Assembly (NCBI GenBank): GCA_905339215.1 | Contig: CAJPFN010000016.1 | Coordinates: 53,273 to 117,272 of the forward strand | Reading direction: 5' to 3' | Length of the DNA: 64,000 bases | From: Rhizobiaceae bacterium | GTDB taxonomy: Bacteria > Pseudomonadota > Alphaproteobacteria > Rhizobiales > Rhizobiaceae | In this document: positions 26,222 to 36,454 of the stretch, piece by piece | Position numbering within the stretch: the first letter of the stretch is position 1 | Layout of the letters: the number at the start of each line of letters is the position of its first letter | Position numbers and translations under genes: made by a program | Notes under the pieces: generated by a model | Told to the model about the DNA's origin: nothing | Database searches by the model: none | What the model saw: only the letters and a program-made list of their open reading frames with translations

Positions 26222-27056
26222 TGACGACCTCGATCGGCTTGGCCGCCGCGCGGCTGCGCAGGTAGAGCGGCGCGAACGGTTCGTGCTGGCGGATTTCGAT
26301 CCTGCCCTCGCGGACGAGTTCCAGGCTCGCGGCAAAGGAACTGGCGATCGCCGTCGGCCTTTCCTCGGGCGTCGCCAGGTACTCGACGAGGAACCTGTCC
26401 AGTTCCGTCCAGTCGGGGAACGAGCCGATGAGCCGGGTGAGGATGTCGCGCGCTTCCTTGAGCGACCACACTCCGCGCTTGGCGATGCGCACGTTGGTGA
26501 TTGCCTGGCGTTGGCGCTGCCCGGCATACGCCGTGAGAAGATCGTAGAGCGTCGCCGAGAACGTGTTGCGCTTCTCGACGATGACGGTTTCCGGCATGCC
26601 GCGGGCGAAGACGTCGCGGCCGAGACGATTGCGGTTGACGAGCCGGGCCGCCGCGTCGCGCATCGCTTCGAGCCGCTTCAGCCGAAACTGCAGTACGGCC
26701 GCCAGTTCCTCGCCGCTCGCTTCCTCGTCGCCCGCCTGTTTGGGAATCAGCAGCTTCGATTTCAGGAAAGCGAGCCAGGCGGCCATCACCAGGTAGTCCG
26801 CGGCAAGTTCCAGCCTGAGGGTGCGGACTCGATCGATGAATGCGAGATACTGGTCGACGAGCGCCACGATGGAGATGCGGGCGAGATCGACCTTCTGGTT
26901 GCGGGCGAGGTGAAGCAGGAGGTCGAGCGGACCCTCGAAGCCGGCGACGTCGATGACGAGCGCAGGCTCGCCCGTGGCGCGCTCGGGACCTTCTTCGGTC
27001 CAGAGGCTGTCCATCGGGACCGCCTTGTCGGGTCTTTGAACGGCTTTCTCGGCCAC
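26214..27056 (-). CDS. scpA: Segregation and condensation protein ScpA
   Basis: 280 residues, GTG start with AGGGAAG upstream. The kleisin N-terminus FEGPLDLLLHLARNQKVDLARISI is followed by DYLVMAAWLAFLKSKLLIP, both diagnostic of ScpA. The C-terminal winged helix includes LEVREGRIEIRQHEPFAPLYLR-like sequence. ScpA closes the SMC ring. It lies 21 bases downstream of nagZ and is co-transcribed with scpB. Confidence 0.95.
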   Translation of the reverse strand: MAEKAVQRPDKAVPMDSLWTEEGPERATGEPALVIDVAGFEGPLDLLLHLARNQKVDLARISIVALVDQYLAFIDRVRTLRLELAADYLVMAAWLAFLKSKLLIPKQAGDEEASGEELAAVLQFRLKRLEAMRDAAARLVNRNRLGRDVFARGMPETVIVEKRNTFSATLYDLLTAYAGQRQRQAITNVRIAKRGVWSLKEARDILTRLIGSFPDWTELDRFLVEYLATPEERPTAIASSFAASLELVREGRIEIRQHEPFAPLYLRSRAAAKPIEVVND

Positions 27057-27077
27057 CTTCCCTGTTCCTTTCGCCGC

Positions 27078-28097
27078 TCAGGCGACCGCTTCGAAATAGT
27101 TGGCGAACTCGGCACGCACCATCGCTTCCTCGATTTCGTCGGCCGGGCCGATGACCTCCTGGGCCCTGAGCGCCCGTTCGAGAGACCGGCCGGCAAGGGA
27201 TCCGGTCCGCGAGGCGATACCCGCCATTTCTTCCATCACGCCATTGCAGTGAAGAACGAGATCGCAGCCCGCCGCAAGGATCGCGGCCGCCTTCTCCGGG
27301 AAATCCCCAGAAAGAGCTTTCATCGAGGTGTCGTCGCTGACGAGCAGGCCGTCGAAGCCGATTTCGCCGCGCACGATATCCTGGATAACCTTCGGCGAGG
27401 TCGTGGCCGGACGGTCGGGATCGATTGCGGTATAGACGACGTGCGCTGTCATCGCCATCGGCAGATCGTTCAACGCCTTGAACGGTGCGAAGTCGTGAAC
27501 CCCCAGTTCCTCGAGCGGCGTGTCGACAACGGGCAGCGCCAGATGTGAATCCGCCGCGGCGCGTCCGTGGCCGGGAACGTGCTTCATTACCGGCAGGACG
27601 CCGCCGGCCATCAATCCTTCGGCGGCGGCACGGCCTAGGGCCGCCACCGTGCGCGGCTCGCGGCCGTAGGCGCGCGAGCCGATCACGTCGTTGGCGCCTA
27701 CCACCGGCACATCGAGCACTGGCATGCAGTCGGCGGTGATGCCAAGTCGCCGGAGGTCACAGGCGAGCAGCCGGGCGAGCAGCCACGATGCCCGCAGGCC
27801 CGTACCGCGGTCCTGGCGGTAGAGCGCGCCGACCGCGGCGCCGGGCGGATAGTTGGGCGCGATCGGCGGTCGCAGCCGCTGTACCTTGCCGCCTTCCTGG
27901 TCGATGAAGACGGGCGCATCATTGCGGCCGACGCAGTCGCGCATCGAAGCGACGAGATCGCGGATCTCGGCCGGCTCGCCGATGTTGCGGGCAAACAGGA
28001 TGAAACCCCACGGGCGCTCGTCACGGAAGAAGCGGACCTCGTCCACGGTCAGCGATTTCCCGGCACAGCCGAGGATCATGGCTTTTGATTCGATCAT
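27078..28097 (-). CDS. nagZ: Beta-N-acetylhexosaminidase NagZ
   Basis: 339 residues, glycoside hydrolase family 3. KHVPGHGRAAADSHLALP holds the conserved Lys-His and the His of the Asp/His dyad. LLVSDDTSMKALSG holds the nucleophile Asp. NagZ removes GlcNAc from anhydro-muropeptides in the cytoplasm during cell wall recycling. I start at the ATG at 28097, since MIESKAMILGCAG fits the family start; a TTG two codons upstream also exists. It is followed by scpA and scpB. Confidence 0.94.
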   Translation of the reverse strand: MIESKAMILGCAGKSLTVDEVRFFRDERPWGFILFARNIGEPAEIRDLVASMRDCVGRNDAPVFIDQEGGKVQRLRPPIAPNYPPGAAVGALYRQDRGTGLRASWLLARLLACDLRRLGITADCMPVLDVPVVGANDVIGSRAYGREPRTVAALGRAAAEGLMAGGVLPVMKHVPGHGRAAADSHLALPVVDTPLEELGVHDFAPFKALNDLPMAMTAHVVYTAIDPDRPATTSPKVIQDIVRGEIGFDGLLVSDDTSMKALSGDFPEKAAAILAAGCDLVLHCNGVMEEMAGIASRTGSLAGRSLERALRAQEVIGPADEIEEAMVRAEFANYFEAVA

Positions 28098-28166
28098 CGG
28101 CAAATCCTAGACGGTTTCTCGATACCTTGGAATCTCAGGTCGGACGGCGCTCTCCCGCAAACGCGA

Positions 28167-28190
28167 ACGGCGCGGCCATGGCCGCGCCGT
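28167..28190 (-). terminator. 24-base perfect palindrome after the SPOR gene
   Basis: ACGGCGCGGCCA followed by its exact complement TGGCCGCGCCGT, starting 24 bases after the SPOR-gene stop. It probably forms a terminator stem for the leftward SPOR transcript and would separate it from nagZ. There is no long T run, so it could also be a protein-binding palindrome. Confidence 0.5.
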
Positions 28191-28213
28191 CGATCCGGTT
28201 TCTGCGAGCTAGG

Positions 28214-31200
28214 CTACTTCGAGACGAAGCAGTTGCCTCCCGCGGCCTTGTACTGCTCGCAAAGCGCGATGGCGTCGCTACGGCTGCTCGCCGGCACGCG
28301 GACGCGGTAGAACGTGCCCTTGCCGGAAATCTCGGCCTTGACGATGGTGACGCCCTTGCCGCCGATGACGTTGGCGTAGCGGCGCGAAAGATCCTGGTAG
28401 GTCGACTTCGCCGCTTCCTCGTTCGGCTGCGAAGCGATCTGCACCGACCAGGCGCCCGCTGCGGCGGTCGCGCCGGCAGCCGCAACCTGGTCCGGCTTCA
28501 CCTCACCGACGACGTCGACCGGCTGGTCGGCAGGCCGGGACGGCGCCAGGGGACCTGCATCGGGAATCGACGCGGTACGGGTCTTCTCGACCGCCTTCGG
28601 TGCATCGGCGACCTTCGGCTTGTCAGCCGGCTTGGGCGCATCGGCGGCCTTGGCCACCTTTGTCTTCGCCGGCTCGACCGGAGCGGGTGCCGCCTCGATC
28701 GCCTTGACGGATGGCACGGCGCCCGTCGCCGCCGCCGAGGCAGGGGCTGTCGCCGGCTCCATTGCGGACGCCTCGGCTCCCGGCTGCGGCTCCGCGACAG
28801 CCGCGTCCTCGATGATCTCGTCGCGCGGCACGAGCGAGCCGTCAGGCTTGACGACCATGGTGCGCACCTTGCGCGGGGCGACGACGGCGACTTCCTCGGC
28901 CGCACCGGTCGCGGCCGCGTCCGCCGTGGGCTCCACACGGTCCTCGCTCTTCAACAACTGATCGATCGCGACGTCGTCCTCGTTCAGCGGCAGCGGACCC
29001 TGGAGCGTCTCGGCTGCCACGTCGACGGGTTCTTCGCTGGTGGTGATCAGCTTTTCCTGGGTCGGGGCAGAAACGCCGCCGGTAACCGTCTGGTATACCT
29101 TGTTGTCCTGGTTCGGCACGACCGTGCCGCCCGGATTCTCGGGGCGCACCTTGACCGGCGCGTCGTCGGCGCGAACGATGACGGGGACAGTCGAGCCGGA
29201 ACTGTCGCCGTAGGACAGCGCAAAGGCGCCGATGCCGCCGATGACCGCAACGCCGCCGACGATCGCCGCGATCATGAGGCCGCGACGGGCTCCGTCCGAG
29301 CGCCCCGTTTCGACAGGAAGCGGGGCAGACGTCCGCTCATCGATGTCGTCACCGCCGAAGTCACCGAGGTCGGCGAAAGCGGCGTTCGCCGCCGCGTCGA
29401 GTTCGAGGTCCATATCCTCGAGATGCCTATCGACAGACGCATGCGACCATCCGGCCGCACCCGCCATCGAGACGGACGTCGGGCCCACGTCGATCGGCTG
29501 GGCATCGAAGGCCGCGTCCGCATAGTCGGCGAGGTCGCCTGCTTCGGCCGCATTGCTCTCGTCGACCGCCTCCGGCTCGGCGTATGCAACCGCGAAATCA
29601 CGCTCGAAATCGTCGTAGCCGCGCGCCGGCGCATCGTCGACGGCGAAGGCGAGTTCGGGAAGGTCTAGATCGTCGGCCACGGCAAATGCGTGCTCGGGCA
29701 CGTCGATCGTGTCGATTTCTGGCACCCCGTCATCAGTTCCGGCGATCTGCACGTCGTCGACCGTGCCGAGGTCATAGGAATCGAGCGGATCGGCAGCTGC
29801 CGGAACCGCAGGAGACCGCGCCGCCGGGACGGAGTAAGACTGGACCGCCGCAGGATACTGATAGGCGGATTGGGCCGCCGCGAATGAGGGGCTTGCCGTC
29901 GGCGTCGCCAGTGAGCGGTAGCCCGGATACGCCGGCGAAATGCTGCCCTGGCCGGAATCCGTCGTCATCGAGCGCAACGCCGCGAGCGGATCCACGACCG
30001 TTTCCTCGGCAGCGGGTTCGCCCCGCCCGGTGTCGAAGGCCGCGGTGTCGTAACTGTCGGCATAGGCGCCGGTTTCGAGACCGGGCTCCTCTGCCGAAAC
30101 GGCCTCTGGATTGGCCGCTTCGTCGTCGCCATAGTAGCTGCCGTCGTCCGCGCGGTACTGCGCCTCCGGGGCGTATTCCTCGGCATCGGCCGCGTCGTCG
30201 AACGCCGCCGGATCCACGGCGTCGTAGGCGCCGTCGGCGGCGTCTTCTGGCTGCCAGGCGGCCAACTCGGCCTCGTAACCGGCGAAGTCGTCGGCTGAAC
30301 CGGCGATGTCATTCTCGGTCGCGGCCGGCACCGCCAAGGCGGCCGTCAGCGGCTCGCTGTCGTAGCTCCCTGGCAGTTCGACCGGGGCGACCGGATTGCC
30401 GAGAAGAGCTGCGAGTTCATCCTCCAGCACCGTGTCCTCATGCATGACGGGCGGCACAGAGGAAACGGGCTGCTCGACCGGCGTTAAGGCGACAACTTCG
30501 GCCGGCCTTCCCGCGACCGCGTAGACGGGTTCTTCCTCCACGGCATAGGCGCTATCGCCCTCGACCGCGTCAGTTGGCTCCTCCTCTGCGGCGAACACAG
30601 CAACTTCCTCGCCACCAGCCGTCTCCGGTCCCAGGTCGAGCGCCTGTTCGAACGCTTCGCCGTCAAACAGATCGAGATCGGGCTCCTCTGCGGCGGCCTG
30701 AGCCTGCGTAGAGTCCACCGTGTCGAAATCCATGTCGACCTGCGCCATGGCGACATCAAAGCCGAAATCGAAATCCTCGTCGACCGGACCGCGAGCGACC
30801 GCAGTCGTCTCGGCAGGCGCGGCTTCCCCGCTGGTCGCCCCAAGGGCAAGATCGTCGTCCCGTTCATCGGCGGCCATCGGCAGTCCCTCCATGACCGGCT
30901 CGGCAACGTCGCGCGCGGCAGGCTCGTCGAAATCGAACGCGATGTCGTCGTTTGCCGCGTCTGCCGCGTCGAGATCGAGTTCGAGATCGAGTTCGCCGAC
31001 GTCCATGGCGAAGGCAGTGTCGAACTCCTGGTCAAGATCGGCGGTAAACGACTCCGGTGCACGGCGCGCATGGGATGCGGCGGGTGCGGCGGGCGCCGTA
31101 AAAACCGGCGCATCGTCATCCGGTAGAAGCCCGCCCAGCAGTTCGCGCTCAAGGTCGATATCGAAGCCGAAATCGTCATGGCTTGCCGCAGCCGGCCCTG

Positions 31201-31363
31201 CCGGAACGGCTGGCGTCACGGCAGCCTGGCGCGACTCATTGGCCGGAGCCGGGCGAACCGGCACACGCGGATCGAAACCCATGATGCGCGTCAATTCGGC
31301 GAAGGGATCGTCCTGACCGTAGTCGATGGGCTCGATTCGCTTGAGCTGGTTTGCGTCTGCCAT
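28214..31363 (-). CDS. Very long acidic SPOR-domain membrane protein
   Basis: About 1,049 residues from ATG 31363. The first ~690 residues are acidic, low-complexity and cytoplasmic, starting MADANQLKRIEPIDYGQDDPF. One membrane helix follows near 695-715 (GLMIAAIVGGVAVIGGIGAF), then a periplasmic Ala/Pro/Lys-rich linker. A C-terminal SPOR domain (about 970-1049: AGAWSVQIASQPNEEAAKST through AAGGNCFVSK) binds denuded septal peptidoglycan. This is the layout of FtsN/DedD-like division proteins, but the cytoplasmic part is unusually long. It lies between argS and nagZ. Confidence 0.88.
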   Translation of the reverse strand: MADANQLKRIEPIDYGQDDPFAELTRIMGFDPRVPVRPAPANESRQAAVTPAVPAGPAAASHDDFGFDIDLERELLGGLLPDDDAPVFTAPAAPAASHARRAPESFTADLDQEFDTAFAMDVGELDLELDLDAADAANDDIAFDFDEPAARDVAEPVMEGLPMAADERDDDLALGATSGEAAPAETTAVARGPVDEDFDFGFDVAMAQVDMDFDTVDSTQAQAAAEEPDLDLFDGEAFEQALDLGPETAGGEEVAVFAAEEEPTDAVEGDSAYAVEEEPVYAVAGRPAEVVALTPVEQPVSSVPPVMHEDTVLEDELAALLGNPVAPVELPGSYDSEPLTAALAVPAATENDIAGSADDFAGYEAELAAWQPEDAADGAYDAVDPAAFDDAADAEEYAPEAQYRADDGSYYGDDEAANPEAVSAEEPGLETGAYADSYDTAAFDTGRGEPAAEETVVDPLAALRSMTTDSGQGSISPAYPGYRSLATPTASPSFAAAQSAYQYPAAVQSYSVPAARSPAVPAAADPLDSYDLGTVDDVQIAGTDDGVPEIDTIDVPEHAFAVADDLDLPELAFAVDDAPARGYDDFERDFAVAYAEPEAVDESNAAEAGDLADYADAAFDAQPIDVGPTSVSMAGAAGWSHASVDRHLEDMDLELDAAANAAFADLGDFGGDDIDERTSAPLPVETGRSDGARRGLMIAAIVGGVAVIGGIGAFALSYGDSSGSTVPVIVRADDAPVKVRPENPGGTVVPNQDNKVYQTVTGGVSAPTQEKLITTSEEPVDVAAETLQGPLPLNEDDVAIDQLLKSEDRVEPTADAAATGAAEEVAVVAPRKVRTMVVKPDGSLVPRDEIIEDAAVAEPQPGAEASAMEPATAPASAAATGAVPSVKAIEAAPAPVEPAKTKVAKAADAPKPADKPKVADAPKAVEKTRTASIPDAGPLAPSRPADQPVDVVGEVKPDQVAAAGATAAAGAWSVQIASQPNEEAAKSTYQDLSRRYANVIGGKGVTIVKAEISGKGTFYRVRVPASSRSDAIALCEQYKAAGGNCFVSK

Positions 31364-31459
31364 GCTTCTTCCCATACTCGCACTCTGGCACAAGGGCGTG
31401 CCACGGGGTTGGCCCTACCAGCGCAATGTGGGCAAAAGGTGACAGGTTTTGTGGCGAAT

Positions 31460-33217
31460 CTAGCGCATTTCCGTGGGCGCTTCGGCCCCGATCAGCGCCA
31501 GTCCCGAGGTCAGGACGTCCGACACAGCCTGCACCAGCCCTAGTCTGGCTTGGCTCAATTCTGGATCGTTAACCTTAACAAACCGTAAGTCGGGGTTTTC
31601 GGTGCCGCGGTTCCACTGGGCGTGGAACGCACTGGCGAGATCGTAGAGGTAGAACGCCAGCCTGTGCGGCTCGAGCGCCTGCGCCGCCTGCTCAATGACA
31701 CGCGGGTATTCGGCGAGCTTGCGCACCAACGCGATCTCGCCCTCATCCCGGAGCAGGCCTACCTGCCGCGACAGGGCGCCGCGGTCGAGTTCGATGGTTC
31801 CGATCTGCTCGGCCGCCTGGCGGAACACCGAGTGCGTGCGCGCCGAAGCATACTGGACGTAGAAGACCGGATTGTCCTTCGACTGCTCGGTGACCTTTGC
31901 GAAGTCGAAGTCGAGCGGCGCGTCACTCTTGCGATAGAGCATCATGAAGCGGATCGGGTCGCGACCGACCTCCTCCACCACCTCGCGCAGCGTGACGAAG
32001 TCGCCCGAGCGCTTCGACATGCGCACCGGTTCGCCGTCGCGGTAGAGCTTGACCAACTGGCAGAGCAGGACCGTGAGCTTCATCGAACCGCCGGAGACAG
32101 CCCTCGCGAGCGCCTCCATGCGCTTGACGTAGCCGCCATGATCGGCGCCGAGAATGAAGATCGTCTCGTTGAAGCCGCGCGCCAGCTTGTCGCGTAGATA
32201 GGCGACATCGGCGGCGAAATAGGTAAACGTGCCGTCAGATTTGACCAGCGGCCGGTCGATGTCGTCGCCAACCTCGGTCGAGCGGAACAGCGTCTGTTCG
32301 CGATCCTCCCAGTCCTCCGGCTTCTCGCCTTTCGGCGGGGGCAACTTGCCCTTGTAGATATGGCCCTTCAGGGTCAGATCGGAGATCGCCGCGCGGATCG
32401 CCCTAGCATTGTCGGCGTGCAGCGTGCGCTCGGAGAAGAACACCTCGTGGCGAACATTGAGCAGGGCGAGATCATCGCGGATCATGTCCATCATGGCGTC
32501 GATGGTGCGATCCTTGACGATCGCCAACGCCTCAGCCTCAGGCATGCGAAGCAGCCTGTCGCCGAACTCCTTCGCCAACGCCTGGCCGACGGGCACGAGA
32601 TAGTCGCCGGGATAGAGGCCTGCCGGGATCTCGCCGATCATCTCGCCCAGCGCCTCCCGGTAGCGCAGCATGGCGGAACGGCCGAGCACGTCGATCTGCG
32701 CTCCGGCGTCGTTGATGTAGTACTCCTTGGTTACGTCGCACCCGGCGAAGGCGAGCAGATTGGCGAGCGCGTCGCCGACGACGGCACCCCGGCAGTGGCC
32801 GACATGCATCGGCCCGGTCGGGTTAGCCGACACGTATTCGACGTTGACCTTGCGCCCGGCGCCCTTCGTCGAGCGCCCGTAGTCGGTACCGGACGCAAGC
32901 ATCTTGGCGAGCCCGTCCTGCCAAAAACGGTCGTCGAGCGCGATGTTGACGAAGCCTGGCCCGGCGACATCGGCTGCCTTCACGTCGGGGTCGGCACGCA
33001 GCGCCGCGGCGATACGCTCAGCGAGCGCACGCGGGTTCTGCCCCGCAGGTTTGGCCAGCACCATCGCCGCATTGGTGGCCAGATCGCCGTGCGAGGGATC
33101 GCGCGGCGCCTCGACAGAGACGCGTCCGAGATCGAGCGTCGAGCCGTCGATGGCTGCAATTCCAAGGCTTTCGACGATTTTCCTGATCCGCTCGTTGAAC
33201 TCGGCGAATATGTTCAT
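31460..33217 (-). CDS. argS: Arginine--tRNA ligase
   Basis: 585 residues from ATG 33217; the frame is open further upstream but [11 protein letters not shown] is the family start. The HIGH-type motif is HVGH (138-141) within [22 protein letters not shown], and the KMSKS region reads [12 protein letters not shown]. The C-terminal anticodon-binding domain ends in [14 protein letters not shown]. It charges tRNA-Arg. It lies 61 bases downstream of dgt and upstream of the SPOR gene, a common rhizobial order. Confidence 0.97.
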   Translation of the reverse strand: MNIFAEFNERIRKIVESLGIAAIDGSTLDLGRVSVEAPRDPSHGDLATNAAMVLAKPAGQNPRALAERIAAALRADPDVKAADVAGPGFVNIALDDRFWQDGLAKMLASGTDYGRSTKGAGRKVNVEYVSANPTGPMHVGHCRGAVVGDALANLLAFAGCDVTKEYYINDAGAQIDVLGRSAMLRYREALGEMIGEIPAGLYPGDYLVPVGQALAKEFGDRLLRMPEAEALAIVKDRTIDAMMDMIRDDLALLNVRHEVFFSERTLHADNARAIRAAISDLTLKGHIYKGKLPPPKGEKPEDWEDREQTLFRSTEVGDDIDRPLVKSDGTFTYFAADVAYLRDKLARGFNETIFILGADHGGYVKRMEALARAVSGGSMKLTVLLCQLVKLYRDGEPVRMSKRSGDFVTLREVVEEVGRDPIRFMMLYRKSDAPLDFDFAKVTEQSKDNPVFYVQYASARTHSVFRQAAEQIGTIELDRGALSRQVGLLRDEGEIALVRKLAEYPRVIEQAAQALEPHRLAFYLYDLASAFHAQWNRGTENPDLRFVKVNDPELSQARLGLVQAVSDVLTSGLALIGAEAPTEMR

Positions 33218-33278
33218 GGTCGGATTCCGGGCAGTCTGGAGGAAAAGGCCGGCGCGAAGGCCGCAAAACGCGGCTGCC

Positions 33279-34499
33279 CTAGCCCAATTCGGGGGTATGG
33301 TCAAACAAGCGCCGGTGCTCCTTGACCGCATAGGTGTCGGTCATGCCGGCGAGGAAATCGGCGACATGGCGGGCGCGGATGCGCTCATCTGCCCGGTCGA
33401 GCCCCTCGCGCCAGCCTTCGGGCATCGCCCGTGGATCGGCGAAATAGGCGTCAAACAGGTCGCGCACGATCCGGTCGGCACCCTCCCTGATGCGCATCAC
33501 CTCTGGGTGGCGGTAAACATTGCGGTAGAGGAAAGCTTTCAGTTCCTTCTCGCGCCCCGCCATGTCCCTCGAGAAGGCGACAACCGTGCGGCCGGCGGCG
33601 TGGATGTCCTCGGGGCTTTGCGGTGCCAGTTCCGCAAGCGTGGCGCGGGCGGTGACGATGACGTCCTCGACCATGCGCGTGATCTGGCGACGCATGAGTT
33701 CGTGGCCGATTCGTACGGGATCGAGCGCTGGATAGCGCGCCCGTACCTCTGCCAGGATTTCGCCAGGCAGGGCGAGAGTGCCCAGCATGTCCAGGGTGAG
33801 CAGGCCCGAGCGCAGGCCGTCGTCGATGTCATGGGTGTTGTAAGCGATGTCGTCAGCGATCGCCGCACATTGCGCCTCGATGCCGGCATGTCGGTCGAGT
33901 TCAAGGTCAAATAGCGCGTTGAAGTCGCGGATCGCCTGTGGCACTGGCCCGGCGAGCCCCTCGCCCGCAGCGTTGGTCAGGGGGCCGTTGTGTTTGACCA
34001 GCCCTTCCAGCGTCTCCCACGTCAGGTTCAGCCCGTCGAACTCGGCATAGCGGCGTTCGAGACGGGTGACGATGCGCAACGACTGAGCGTTGTGGTCGAA
34101 GCCGCCCCATTCTGCCATTTTTTCGTTCAGCGCATCCTCGCCCGTGTGGCCGAACGGCGTGTGGCCGAAATCGTGGACCAGCGCCACGGCCTCGGCCAGA
34201 TCCTCGTCGCCGCGCAGGGCCCTGGCCAGCGCCCGGGCGATCTGCGCCACCTCGATCGAATGGGTGAGCCGGGTGCGGTAGTGGTCGCCCTCGTGGGCGA
34301 TGAAGACTTGGGTCTTGTGCTTCAGCCGGCGGAACGCGGTGGAATGGATGATGCGGTCGCGGTCACGCTGGAAGGCGGTACGGGTCGGGCTCTCCGTCTC
34401 GTCGTAGAAGCGTCCTCGCGACCGCGCCGGATCACAGGCATAGGCGGCGCGGGGCCGGTAGCCGAAGCCGATGTCGCCCAGTTCGCTTGCCTCAGCCAT
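33279..34499 (-). CDS. dgt: dNTP triphosphohydrolase (dGTPase-like)
   Basis: 406 residues. The HD domain is clear: [22 protein letters not shown], then [19 protein letters not shown] (first His) and [16 protein letters not shown] (HD pair). It hydrolyses dNTPs to nucleoside and triphosphate and helps keep nucleotide pools balanced. Most alphaproteobacterial members are annotated as dGTPase-like because their specificity is untested. It is divergent from erpA, with 72 bases between the starts. Confidence 0.93.
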   Translation of the reverse strand: MAEASELGDIGFGYRPRAAYACDPARSRGRFYDETESPTRTAFQRDRDRIIHSTAFRRLKHKTQVFIAHEGDHYRTRLTHSIEVAQIARALARALRGDEDLAEAVALVHDFGHTPFGHTGEDALNEKMAEWGGFDHNAQSLRIVTRLERRYAEFDGLNLTWETLEGLVKHNGPLTNAAGEGLAGPVPQAIRDFNALFDLELDRHAGIEAQCAAIADDIAYNTHDIDDGLRSGLLTLDMLGTLALPGEILAEVRARYPALDPVRIGHELMRRQITRMVEDVIVTARATLAELAPQSPEDIHAAGRTVVAFSRDMAGREKELKAFLYRNVYRHPEVMRIREGADRIVRDLFDAYFADPRAMPEGWREGLDRADERIRARHVADFLAGMTDTYAVKEHRRLFDHTPELG

Positions 34500-34512
34500 G
34501 CCCCGCCACCGG

Positions 34513-34541
34513 TTGACTTGCCGATGCGCGCTTCATACCTA
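34513..34541 (+). promoter_or_regulatory. Promoter of erpA
   Basis: TTGACT (34513-34518) and TACCTA (34536-34541) are 17 bases apart, ending 30 bases before the erpA start. The -35 is near consensus and the -10 is moderate. No clear Iron-Rhodo-box or RirA box was recognised. Confidence 0.5.
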
Positions 34542-34571
34542 TGACGGTGACGCGAACGCAAGGTGACGGTC

Positions 34572-34919
34572 ATGGGCGCGGATGCCAAGTCTTCCATGAA
34601 GGTCGAGATAACGGACGCCGCGGCGCGCCGGGTGGCGAGGATTATCGCCGGTGAGCCGGGCAAGACCGCGGTGCGCGTCTCCGTCGAAGGCGGCGGCTGT
34701 TCCGGCTTCTCCTACAAGTTCGATCTCGTCGACGCGAAGAACGACGATGACGTGGCCATCGAAAGGGACGGCGCGACCGTGCTGATAGACGAATTGTCGC
34801 TGATCTATATGGGCGGCTCGGTGATCGACTTCGTCGACGACCTGATGGGCCAATCCTTCCAGATCAGGAACCCGAATGCCGTCGCCTCCTGCGGCTGCGG
34901 CACCAGCTTCTCGGTGTGA
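34572..34919 (+). CDS. erpA: Iron-sulfur cluster insertion protein ErpA
   Basis: 115 residues from ATG 34572, with AAGG eight bases upstream. The A-type carrier cysteines are present at 43 (EGGGCSGFSYKF) and 107 and 109 (ASCGCGTSFSV). They bind an Fe-S cluster for transfer to apo-enzymes. IYMGGSVIDFVDDLMGQSF is the usual middle motif. It is an A-type carrier, and ErpA is the best fit among ErpA/IscA/SufA. It stands alone, divergent from dgt. Confidence 0.92.
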   Translation: MGADAKSSMKVEITDAAARRVARIIAGEPGKTAVRVSVEGGGCSGFSYKFDLVDAKNDDDVAIERDGATVLIDELSLIYMGGSVIDFVDDLMGQSFQIRNPNAVASCGCGTSFSV

Positions 34920-34948
34920 CGAGACGGCCGCGCAGGGGCGGAACCTTC

Positions 34949-36340
34949 TCAGATCTCGGCTCCCGGTGCGTCGCTCTCCTTGGGCAATAGCAGGTTGAGT
35001 GTAATCGCCAGCGCCGCTGACGGCAGCAGGCCCGAAGTCAAAAGCACTTTCGCCGTCGCCGGCAGATGCTGGAGCGCGCCGGGTTCGAGCTGCAGGCCGA
35101 GGCCGACCGACAGCGATACGGCGAAGATCACCATGTTGCGACGGTTCCAGTTGACAGCCGAGAGCATGTTGACACCCGCCGCGCAGACCATGCCGAACAT
35201 GACGATGACGCCGCCGCCGAGCACGGTGATCGGTACGGTCGAGATCACCGCCCCGACCTTCGGCACGAGGCCGCAGAGGATGAGGAACAGAGCGCCAAGG
35301 GTGACGACGTGGCGGCTCATCACCCCGGTCATCGCGACGAGACCGACATTCTGACTGAACGATGTGTTGGGAAGCGCGCCGAACACGCCTGCGACCGCCG
35401 TTCCAAGCCCGTCTGCATAGGTGGCGCCCGAAATCTCGCGGTCGGTCGCCTCGCGCCCGGCACCGCCCTTGGTGATTCCCGATACGTCGCCGACGGTCTC
35501 GATCGCCGAGACGATCGCCATGAAGCACATGCCGGTGACGGCCGCAGCGTTGAGGTCGAAGCCCCATTTGAACGGCACAGGGATTGCTATCCAGCCGGCT
35601 CCTCCGACGTTGCCGAACGAGACCATGCCCGACACGAGCGCGACGAAATAGCCCGCGGCGAGGCCGATCAGCACCGCCGCGATCGACCATGTCCCCCTGG
35701 CGAAGAACTTCAGAGCCAACGTCGTGACGATGACGACGAGGGCGACGCTCCAGTTGGCGAAGCTGCCGTAGTCCGGCGTGCCGATGAGCTGCGGACCGCC
35801 CGCGGCGTATTGGACGCCGACCCTGACGAGCGCCAGCCCGATCATCAGAACGATCAGTCCCGTGACCAGCGGCGGCAGCGCGAAGCGCATCTTGCCGATG
35901 ACGGCGCCCAGGCAGAAATGGAACAGCCCGCCGACGACGATCGCGGCCATCAGCGTGCCCATGGCGGCCGCACCCTGCCCGGCGACGAGCGGGATCATGA
36001 CCGGCAGGAAGGCGAAGCTGGTGCCCTGCACGATCGGCAGGCGCGCACCGATCGGACCCATGCCGACGGTCTGGAACAGCGTCGCGACGCCGGCGAACAG
36101 CATCGAGACCTGGATCATGTAGATCAGGTCGGGCAGATCGGGAGAATTCGAACCGAAGCCGAAACCGGCCGCACCTGCCACGATAATCGCCGGCGTCACG
36201 TTGGAGACGAACATCGCCAGCACGTGCTGAATGCCGAGCGGCACGGCCTGGGAAAGCGGCGGCATGTAGTCGGGATTCTTGAGCCGCGCCAGCGGATCCG
36301 ATGCGATGTCAGCAGCGTCGTTCATTGCTTCGGCCGTCAT
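34949..36340 (-). CDS. NCS2-family nucleobase (uric acid/xanthine-type) permease
   Basis: 463 residues, about 14 membrane segments, start preceded by AGGAAGGG. The NCS2 signature is present as FSQNVGLVAMTGVMSRH, and IQHVLAMFVSNVTPAIIV near the N-terminus is typical of the xanthine/uric acid branch. It imports purine or pyrimidine bases with protons or sodium. No purine catabolic genes are nearby. The exact substrate cannot be read from sequence. Confidence 0.9.
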   Translation of the reverse strand: MTAEAMNDAADIASDPLARLKNPDYMPPLSQAVPLGIQHVLAMFVSNVTPAIIVAGAAGFGFGSNSPDLPDLIYMIQVSMLFAGVATLFQTVGMGPIGARLPIVQGTSFAFLPVMIPLVAGQGAAAMGTLMAAIVVGGLFHFCLGAVIGKMRFALPPLVTGLIVLMIGLALVRVGVQYAAGGPQLIGTPDYGSFANWSVALVVIVTTLALKFFARGTWSIAAVLIGLAAGYFVALVSGMVSFGNVGGAGWIAIPVPFKWGFDLNAAAVTGMCFMAIVSAIETVGDVSGITKGGAGREATDREISGATYADGLGTAVAGVFGALPNTSFSQNVGLVAMTGVMSRHVVTLGALFLILCGLVPKVGAVISTVPITVLGGGVIVMFGMVCAAGVNMLSAVNWNRRNMVIFAVSLSVGLGLQLEPGALQHLPATAKVLLTSGLLPSAALAITLNLLLPKESDAPGAEI

Positions 36341-36454
36341 TGCAACCCTTCCTGCGACCGCATAGTCTCGACCCGGTACCGGATCAGCGGTCGCCCGCGT
36401 CAGTGTCGTCCGGTTACCATCAATCTTCTTTCACGAGTCGCTGACAAGCCCGCC

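Noticed and set aside
35066..36454. Long upstream extension of xthA
   Set aside because: Antisense to the permease gene; the xthA family starts at 36455.
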